64,000 nt of DNA. Source: Tetradesmus obliquus. Lineage: Eukaryota > Chlorophyta > Chlorophyceae > Sphaeropleales > Scenedesmaceae. The notes under the pieces were generated by a model. That model searched no databases and was not told the origin of the DNA. It was given only the letters and a program-made list of their open reading frames with translations. Position 1 is the stretch's first letter. Each line of letters opens with the position of its first letter. The translations under genes were made by a program, and so were the position numbers. The stretch spans positions 353,501 to 417,500 of the forward strand of contig CP126205.1 of assembly GCA_030272155.1 (NCBI GenBank), given 5' to 3'. Below, piece after piece: positions 55,812 through 64,000 of the stretch.

Positions 55812-58327
55812 ATGCAGGCAGCCAAGGGCATCAAGGCGCCTTCCCTGACTGTCTTCTTGGGCAACCTGGACTCAAAGGTCACTGAGAGGCACATATACGA
55901 GCTAGGCTGCCAGGTGGGATGAGTTAGACTTTGATATTTTGTGCATCTGCAGCTGTGCGCACTGCAGCGCTGCTTGTGCTGCCATTTCTTAGTGAACTGC
56001 AGCTGCAACCGTTGCAGCTGTCCCGCTTGCCTGTTGCAGCTGACAAGCTGATCCCTGTTGCAGTGCATCATGCAAACAGAAAAAACAGAAAGAGTATGTT
56101 TTGCCAAGGCTGCACTGACATTCCTCCAAGTTCCCTGACACTCTGCGCGCCTGCCTGCTCACATGTGCCGCTGCTGCCTGGTATGCACCAGGCTGGTCCA
56201 GTGCAGCATGTGAAGGTACAGCACGACAGCGACACCAACAAGAAGGGTTTTGGGTTCATCACATACGCGGATCTGGTGCGTTTACGCTCTGAACTTCAGC
56301 ACCTTACAGTGCTAAGATCAATGTAATGCTCGCAGTGCAGGCTGGCACCTTGTCCTCAGTCGAACAACACACGCACAGCACCCAGCACATGCTGTGACGT
56401 GCCAGCAGAGCAACTCCGCTGACAGCCGCTGCCTATCCCCTGCTGCCTCTAGATAAGCGCACTGTTGTTGGAGTCCTTGCAGGATCATGCGTCAGCATAT
56501 CGTGCTGGCATCATGAACTGCTTGCCAGCTGGGTGATTCCTGTCACCCAACCCTGCACGCTGCCGCTTGCAGGACAGTGCCATCTACTGCCTGGGGCTGT
56601 ACCGCGGCCTGCTGCACCTCTTCGGCCTGCCTGTCAACGTCAACTTTGCTAACAGGGTGAGCAGCCTGCTGCAGCATCTGCTGCGGCTGGTGTGGCGGTG
56701 GTGTGGCAGAGCTTCTGCTGTGGGTTGGCATCCACTGTGCGCTGCAACACTGCAGCAGCAAGCCACTGCATACCTTTCCATGTCATGTTTTGTTGCATGG
56801 TGCTGCTCTTCCAGGGCCTGTTGGCCTGTCGTGATTGAGCACCAGTACACATGCAGCAGCTGCTATTGGGCACCGCCAACGCTGACCTGCAACGTGACAC
56901 ATATCCGCCCGCCGCCTGTGTTTGCTGTTGCGGTGCGCTGCTGCTTGCAGGAGGTGCCTGCTGAGGAGATCAGCGAGCAGCACACCGCGCTGCTAGAAAA
57001 GGCGAAGCGCATGCTGCTGGCAACCGGCGCGGAGCTGCACATACCAGGCGCTGGGCCGGTGAGGAGGCAGCAGCGCAGCAGCATTGCCCCCATAGCCCTA
57101 TCAGCCACAGCACGGCAGCACTGCAGCCATAGCAGCACTCCAGCCACAGCGCACGCGGCCGCAGCAGCAGTGTCGTTGTAGCAGCATGGCAGCACCAGCA
57201 GCACTGCAGGCAGCCAGGCAGGCATACTTTGCTTTGCATGTGAGTCGCTCATTACACTAGTCTGGCTGTGCTGGGCCAACCAAGGTGCATTGGGTTGCTT
57301 CACATGCCATGCTGCACCACATGCAGTGTCAGCAGGCATGCTTGCGTGATCAGCATGGCACCACATAATTGCACGGTCCTCTGCCGTCTGCCTCTCAAAA
57401 TTGGGCTTGGCTCATGTGCTCCTCTGGCATGCTCTCATCGCATCTGCAGGCACGCCGGCAGCAGCAGCAGTCGCAGCGCTACACGCCCTACGGCGCCCCT
57501 CAGAGCAGGCATACACGGGACAAGCAGCAGCAGCAGCAGCATGGTGCCGGCGGCAACGCTGGGAACGGCTATGATGATGGCGACAGCAGCTACCAGGACA
57601 GAGGCGGTTATAACAACAAAGACAGTCAGTATGGCAGGGCAGGCGGCGGAGACTATGGCACTGCATATGCTGGCGGCTATGCAAGCACAGCAGGCAGCAG
57701 CTATGCAGCGCCAGCACTGCAGCAGCAGCAGCAGCAACGGGCGCCTGTGCCTGTGCCTGGCTGGATGGAGCGTGCGGCTGCGGCTGCTGCAGAGGCAGCT
57801 GCACGCCTCGCGCAGCCGGCAGGCAACCAGTACAATGCGCAGGCTGGATACCAAGCTGGCCGGCAGCAGCAGCAGCAGCAGCAGCAGCAATCCTACGTGC
57901 AGCCGCCGCCGGTGCCGCAGCCGGCGCCACCGCAGCCGCAGCAGTACACCTATGCGCAGCCGGCGCAGCAGCAATTACTTGCGTCGACGCTGCAGGCAGC
58001 TGGAGGTTATTCATCCAGCAGTTGGGGCTCACCTCCGCAGCACCCGCAGCCCCCAGCTGCTGTGCCTGTGCCGCAGTACCATTCATCACTGCCGCAGGCC
58101 GTGGCTAGCCAAGCATATCAGTACCAGCCGCAGCTGCTGCAGCAGCAGCAGCAAGCACCGCTGTATGCTGCCCCACCTGCGGCAGCACCGGCAGTGCTGC
58201 AGCAGCAGTACACATGGCCGCAGCAGCAGCAGCAATTCCAGCCAGCTCAGCAGCAGCCGCAGCAGGTGGTGCTGCAGGTAGCGCAGCAGCCTGGTGGGGT
58301 GCCTCAGCAGGTCATTGTGCAGGTGCC

Positions 58328-58364
<37 letters not shown>

Positions 58365-58391
58365 GCAGGCCAGTATGTTTACTACTACTAG
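55812..58391 (+). CDS. Single-RRM RNA-binding protein with Gln-rich tail (SF3B4/RBM7-like RRM)
   Basis: Five phase-0 exons: 55812-55913, 56192-56275, 56573-56656, 56951-57058 and 57450-58391, giving 439 residues. Residues 12-90 form one RRM: RNP2 is VFLGNL (14-19), followed by DSKVTERHIYELGCQAGPV; RNP1 is KGFGFITY (52-59); LFGLPVNVNF closes the fold. This resembles the first RRM of SF3B4 (U2 snRNP) and the RRM of RBM7 (nuclear exosome adaptor); I cannot choose between them. A charged helix (EEISEQHTALLEKAKRML) precedes a long Gly/Tyr/Gln-rich, prion-like tail (GYDDGDSSYQDRGGYNN, poly-Gln, end QYVYYY), suggesting condensate-forming behaviour. The second exon pair interrupts the RRM between helices, so splice errors would destroy it. 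Confidence 0.85.
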
Positions 58392-59024
58392 AGTGCACAG
58401 CACTCAGCCGGCAGCTGCAGTTTCATTGCAGGATCTGCTTAGTGGCAAGGGTGGCCACTCAGCAGCGTGATACATGCAGGGTATTAAGATTGCAGTTTGA
58501 CTGTTACTTTGCTTTGGCTATGGTTATAACATTGACCCAGTGCAACTGCGGTAGCATGGTAATGCAGAGGCTTGGGCATGCATGGTGTGTCGTGTGTGAC
58601 GGGAGGCAGCTGCCTGCAGGCAGTGAAAAGAGTTGCAGCCGTGCAATATAAAGAGGCTGGGTTTCCGTTTTTCAAACACACAAATCGTGGACTGCCGTGA
58701 GCATGGGTCACTCAAGCTCATCAGCCCAAGCCGCTAGGGATGCGGCGCATCACTTCGAAGCGAAGTTCCGCAGGGGCCTTGTGGTACCCGGCTCAACAGA
58801 TTGGCGCTGATCCGACATACATCATCGTGATGACCATCACCATGTTACCATTTTTGATCCGACGTCACGATAGGGTGAAGCTGAGCGTATAAATGGTGTG
58901 TTGCCCCGACATTGTCCACACCAAGTTCGCCAGCGCCGCAGTACACACAATCATTGGTGTGACACTGCCGGCGGTGCTATCACAGCCCATGACAGCACGC
59001 CTCGGCACAGGCGCCGCAGCGGCA

Positions 59025-59124
59025 ACACAATCAGCATGACAGACGCATTCATATCTGTGACACAATCAGCATGACAAGCAAATTCATTTCTGTGACACAA
59101 TCAGCTTGACAAGCAGATTCATGA
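59025..59124. repeat. 35-bp tandem repeat, three copies
   Basis: The unit acacaatcagcatgacaagc..attcat..ctgtg is repeated three times with few differences. Confidence 0.85.
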
Positions 59125-59700
59125 TAGGCAATATCTTCAACAGACGCTCCGCCACACCCTGTCATCTCAAAGTCGCTCCCCATGACACAGGCACACAAGC
59201 CCGGCACACGAGCAGCAACTCTGAGACTGATGCATCGTCATTGGTTGCCGAGCATCCTGTTGTACAGCCATCAGCAGCCGCACATCATAATTGATCACAA
59301 TCAGCCACGGAACAGGTATTGTTGATGGAGTGTTGTTGTGGAAAGCGGTGCCCGGCACTCGTAGCTGCTGTACAGTGCCCGGGAACACCCCCCAAAACCT
59401 CGCAAGTCTCTCTCAAGCTGCACGTTTACTACCTTTACCACAACGGCACACAACATCATCAGACAATCACAGAACACCTCGGCTGCAGCACCAGACATAC
59501 ACACAGGATCACGCAGTTTCCAGCGCAACCAAAACTGACATGCGGCTTGGCGACAGCAGCGCCTCTCGCAATGTGAGTGCAGCAGCCGACCACTCCCTAC
59601 AAAGTAAGTAGCAGTAAGTTTGTGTTTGTGTTGAGGGCGAAAGAGCAATTGCTGACACCTGCCATATCCAAAGGTGCCTCTTCAAGACACGTAAAAGTAC

Positions 59701-59770
59701 ACATGACATGACATGACATGACATGACATGACATGACATGACATGACATGACATGACATGACATGACATG
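59701..59770. repeat. (ACATG)14 microsatellite
   Basis: Fourteen perfect units of five bases. Confidence 0.98.
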
Positions 59771-60311
59771 CACCAGCTGACCTGCCGGCAGCCGGCAGTA
59801 CACTGGCAGCCCCGTTATCACACTAGCAGCGTTACGCTACATAAAAAGAATCACAGATCTACCCCCTGGCCCCAAGGCACCTCACTTTGCAAGCACAGAT
59901 CAAGCCAGGCTGAGTCAAGCCTCGCGTCCTTTTTGGCAGATCAAATTGTGCAGTAGCCCTGCCAACATGTAACAGCTGTGTAGCACATGTGCCGTCCAAG
60001 AGAGACAGCTTTGCGTAGCAGCCGTCAGTAAGCGGCAGGCATATGCCTGCTGCATCATCGCCTCTGCCAGCAAGCGAGCCTCTAAGTTAGGTTGACTGAA
60101 TTTGCTATAACAAAGAATCAGCAGCTGCACATGACACTGCCATCGGTCAGCAACCAGATGCAGAGTGCTGCTGCCCAGCATCAGCTGCATACAATCATGG
60201 CTGCTGGGCGCCATCAAACATCCACAAAGACGACCGCAGTGCACGCAGCAGCTAACATGCATCATTTTCACAGCACCAGCGTCGGCCATGCACTGCTCAA
60301 TGCGTAGCTGT

Positions 60312-60408
60312 ACACAGCACGCATGCACATATAATATATGTGTAGACAGCACGCGTGTATACAGCACGCGTGTACACAGCACGCGTGAACACAGCACGCA
60401 TGCACACG
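60312..60408. repeat. 15-bp minisatellite, unit near GCACGCGTGTACACA
   Basis: Six or so units alternate CACGCGTG and CACGCATG cores. Each core is close to an E-box/G-box-like palindrome. Confidence 0.85.
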
Positions 60409-62699
60409 GGCGCACCTGGCGCCACTGCCGCTGCCGTGCCTGGCGGGCCCCAAGCACCACATGCAAGCCCAGACTGAAGAGCAGCCGCGTCGTTCAGCAA
60501 GCTGACACAGTGGTTAAACCGTCAAAGCACAATCAACATACCACGCTACCACTGCTGAGAGTAACGTCACATGGATGGGCAGTGTCAAATGCACGCAGAG
60601 CAAACAAAACAAGGCCACAATAGACAGCTCCCACATGCAGATGCATGTGCTGCTGAAGTGCAGCCATGTTGGTGTTCAACGGCTGCATGCAGGCCTGCAG
60701 CAGCAGCCGACGCTTTGTACCAAAGCTTAGCTCATAATCACAATCAAAAGCTGGCACGGCGCTCAGTTCCTGACACGTTAACAATGTCACATGCATGCAC
60801 CACCACTGGAGGCGAGCAACCCATCATTGCTCCATGCAAAGAACACATCACACAGATAAACAGTCCCGCGCCGCACCGTCCAGGAGACGTCAAACTGGCA
60901 TCAAACCCCATCTTTGCTGCACGCAACGAACACACCACACACAGGTGAAACACTGCCAAGCCGCACTGTCCACGGGGCGCCAGACACTGGTATCAAATCC
61001 CTTGTGAAGAATGCAGCTGCCAGCCATTGGCTACTCCCCCAGTAATGGCATTCAACATGGCTCGCCTTTCCAGAGCACTTGGAAACAGAAGACATTCTAC
61101 GTCTCTTATGACCTGCTGTATCTGGCTGCAGCACTTCCTAATGCTGCAGCTCCACAAACCTCAAAGGCGGAGTACCTACACACATAGACACACATAGACA
61201 CAGGCAGTCACCCATCATGCCAGTGCTATGCATTACGGCACGCTGACACAGCATGCCCCCAGAACCCTGTGGTGTGTGAGCCTTCGGCTGTTTGTTGCGC
61301 AGCAGGCATGCCAGGCCTTGCCAGGCTGACACACAGCCTCAACGGCGTGACTGTAGCAGTGCGTTCCTATTGACACCGCGCACAGTCAAAGTTCTTAAGT
61401 GCTCGCTCCGCTGACAAGCACAGCTCTGCGCTCCACTGCAGCACCTACTTTGCATCAGCCTCCTTGCATGAGCCCACAGCAGCAGCATGGCGTGCAGGAT
61501 CACAGCGCCAGTGTGCAGTTGGTTCAGGCCAGGCACCAGACCACCTTGCAAAGACCTAACACATCACGCCGACCGATGTCTTCCCGCCACCACCCACCAA
61601 AGCCAATCGCAAGCAAGCACACAGGAACACGGTGTGACCAATACGCTGCCTTTCCTTCTGGCATTCAGAGCAAATGCGGGCTGCGGGGCCAGCAATGACC
61701 GACAAGTCTCAATGCTTGCGCCTCGGCAGACATGCAGAGATTGGCAGCAGTGCTGGCTGCGCGATCCTGCACGGTACCACCAACAAGCTGACGCTGCACA
61801 ACACCCTCAAAAGGGTGCTTAAGCGAACAACATTTGGGTGATCCGTTAGCACGCCTGCAACCGAAAACCCAAAGGGCGACACACAAACCACCAACGCATC
61901 AAACGTTCGGCACACAAAATGTGCATGTTATTGGCTCCCAAGCAGCTCACAGCACAGCATGTCTTCAGGTAAAGAATAACGCCAAGCATGCAGCTCTCAG
62001 ACAGCAGGAGCTCCTGCCAGGCCCCCACCCACATGCTGCACACCCAACACCATCAAACCTAAACCGCAGCCGCCGCCTGAACCTTTACTGTTGCCCAGGG
62101 TTCAGCGGGCTGTTAGAGCACACCAGACTGAGCCCACCAACGTGCTGCACACCTAGCAGCGCGAATTACGAGCAGACCAGCCCGCTGCATCTGTAACATG
62201 ACAGTTGTAGGCATGGTAAATGCACAACTGCGCACCTGCAAGCAATGCTGGACCATCTGTGCATCCATCAGTATCAACCTCAGCAGCCAGCCACTGCAGC
62301 AGCAGCCGCTCAGCGCTCTGTGACCAGCTGCGGCAGCTATGCAACACCGCTGCGGCGCATGCCCTGCTGCACCCTAGCTGCTGTTCCTAGCTGCACGAAA
62401 GGTCTGGCTCTTCCTCAGCAGCTTCCAGGGCGGCAGCAAGTTCTTTAGCACCCCAGCAGCCATTTCAATGTTTCGAGTACAATGTGCTGATGCCGCATCC
62501 TGGCACCTGCAGATTGTCCGCAGCCATTGCCAGCTGCTGCTGCTGCTGCTGCTGCAGCGCCACACGCACGCACACAGCACTCTGGACACAAACATGCCCA
62601 GCTGTATTGTATATGCCACTGCCGACAGGCACAGGCGTTGCGCGCTCTTTGCTGCTGCAAGAATGTTTGACAAATCTCTACGCGCACCAACCGTGTCAG

Positions 62700-63066
62700 T
62701 GCGTTCAGAGCTGCTGCAGCTGCGGCTCCTCTTCCAGCAGCATCAGCGCCACAGCAAGAGGTGATTGTCACCCCAGCCTGTCACCAACAGCCTGTCACCA
62801 ACAGTCTGTCACAACAGCCCTTCAGTGCCATCAGGGCTGCTGCAGCTGCGGCTCATCCTCCAGCAGCCTCAGCACTGCTGCAAGATATCATCGTCACTAA
62901 CAGCCTGCCACTGACAGCCAACCAATGGCATCAGCGCTGCTGCAGCTGCGGCTCATCCTCCAGCAGCCTCAGTACTGCTGCAAGATATCATCGTCACTAA
63001 CAGCCTGTCACTGAAAGCCAACCGATGACATCAGCGCTGCTGCAGCTGCGGCTCGTCGTCCAGCAG
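62700..63066 (-). repeat. Tandem copies of a terminal coding edge
   Basis: The coding end ELLDDEPQLQQ plus stop (63031-63066) is followed downstream on the minus strand by three copies reading LLEDEPQLQQ or LLEEEPQLQQ and a stop. They lie near 62937-62975, 62838-62875 and 62709-62750. The two nearer copies share the flank gcaagatatcatcgtcacta. Confidence 0.9.
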
Positions 63067-63208
63067 CTCCGCCAGATTCGGCAGCATCAGGTCATCACCT
63101 GGAGTGGCCATCTGCTCAGAGGACTGCCGCCACACAAAGTCACCCGAGCCAGCTGGCAGGCTCCAGCGGGCACTGGCCAATGCGGCGGCTGCATCCGCTG
63201 TTGATGCA

Positions 63209-63240
<32 letters not shown>

Positions 63241-63962
63241 TGCAGCAGCAGAAGAAAGCTCAGCTCCTGCAGCAGCTGCAGCGGCTGCTGTGCTTGCTGG
63301 CAGCGCGGCACTGCTTTGCTGCTGCTGCCGCTGCTGCTGCTGCTGCTGCACATGTTGAGGCTGCTGGCTTTGCAGCGGCAGCGGTGGCGCCGCACTCATC
63401 GCAGGCCTGCTCGTCTGCTCCACCCTTGCTTGAGGTGCTACTGCCACTCCTGCGGCAGCAGCAGCAGCAGCGGCTGCAGCAGCCGCGCTGCTGCCAGTCT
63501 GCTTGGCTGCTGCAATGTGTGCAACACCCGCATCAGGCTCAGGGCCCGCCCCAGCGCGGCTGCCAAACAGCTGCATACTGCTCGGCAGCCCCTGTGCACT
63601 GCTGCAGCTGATGCTTGCAGCAGCTGCTGCTGACTGCAGCGCACTCGTGCCGCGCGCCACTTGTGCGGCCAGCTGCAGCAGCTGTGCATCGCTCAGCTTG
63701 CTCAGCTGCTGTGCTGCCGCCTCACCATCAAGTGAGGCGATACCTCCTGGTGATAGCAGCTGATCAACTGGGGTGCATTCGGTTGGAGTGCCAGGCTGCG
63801 CAGGCCACACGCAGCCACCTGCTGCTGCTGCTGCCGGGTGGCTCGCAGTAGCTGTGGCGGCAGGTGGCCGCGGCAGCATGTATGCAGCTGGCAGCCCTGC
63901 TGTTGGCGACAGCTGCTGCGCTGCTGCTGCTGCTGCATTGCTGCCAGGCGCAGGAGGCGACA

Positions 63963-64000
<38 letters not shown>
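63031..64000 (-). CDS. C-terminal part of a Gln/Ala-rich protein (5' end outside window)
   Basis: An open frame enters from the right edge and ends at 63031; at least 310 residues are visible. It is rich in Ala, Ser and Gln with a poly-Gln block (about 63290-63350). More complex segments are PTECTPVDQLLSPGGIASL, LSKLSDAQLLQLAAQVARG (probable helix) and the acidic end PGDDLMLPNLAELLDDEP. The acidic/hydrophobic end resembles a transactivation region, making a transcription regulator possible, but the identifying domain would lie upstream. The frame could in part be one large exon after an acceptor near 63960. Confidence 0.65.
63962..64000. repeat. (CTG)n tract at the window edge
   Basis: At least 13 CTG units run off the right edge. 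On the minus strand they read poly-Gln, and may be coding in the gene ending at 63031. Confidence 0.95.

Larger units (their letters stand above)
58392..62690. other. Gap between convergent genes, mostly CA-rich
   Basis: No gene is supported over about 4.3 kb. The first 300 bp continue the T/G bias of the upstream plus gene. From about 58830 on, the plus strand becomes A/C-rich up to the minus-strand gene ending at 63031. The region holds several simple tandem repeats, listed separately, and an imperfect 105-bp duplication at about 60830-61000. Confidence 0.45.

Overview
The window looks like nuclear DNA of a chlorophycean green alga, most likely a member of the Sphaeropleales such as Scenedesmus or Tetradesmus. 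The evidence is intron-dense genes with GT..AG introns, pervasive CAG/CTG repeats giving poly-Gln and poly-Ala proteins, a plastid-type starch-binding protein, a plant-type ENT/Agenet protein and TGTAA-type poly(A) signals. No bacterial operon, CRISPR array, rRNA or convincing tRNA was seen. The taxon is inferred; all gene models come from reading splice sites and checking that intron phases agree.

Layout. (1) 1-12367, minus strand: the 5' 1,959 codons of a very large secreted cysteine-rich protein, with at least 25 exons. Its core is an almost perfect 953-bp tandem exon-intron array; the 3' end lies outside the window. (2) 14707-16438, minus: a Gln-rich protein with a C-terminal CBM25/53-like starch-binding module, followed by a decayed copy of its last exon. 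(3) 16750-25869, plus: an 11-exon DHX33-type DEAH-box RNA helicase whose introns are filled with tandem copies of its own exon edges. (4) 27265-30585, 40406-42553 and 47530-49056, all plus: three dispersed members of an unrecognised Gln/Ala-rich family sharing a C-terminal helical module and RRxS motifs. (5) Two transposons between them, each with terminal inverted repeats and a perfect 8-bp target duplication: 35204-36149 (946 bp, non-autonomous) and 36348-39610 (3,263 bp, with a KDZ-like transposase remnant). (6) 52308-55280, minus: an EMSY-LIKE (ENT plus Agenet/Tudor-like) chromatin protein, divergent from (7) 55812-58391, plus: a single-RRM RNA-binding protein with a long Gln-rich tail. 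(8) 63031 to the right edge, minus: the C-terminal part of another Gln/Ala-rich protein.

Three patterns go beyond gene content. First, short tandem duplications spanning exon-intron junctions occur in at least four genes and at more than a dozen junctions; this is what the tandem-duplication model of intron gain predicts. Second, the gaps downstream of genes are kilobase-long and strongly strand-asymmetric (TG-rich on the sense strand). Between the one convergent pair where both ends carry TGTAA motifs, the asymmetry flips close to those motifs, suggesting very long 3' UTRs. Third, CTG runs sit immediately upstream of many splice acceptors, where a polypyrimidine tract would be expected.
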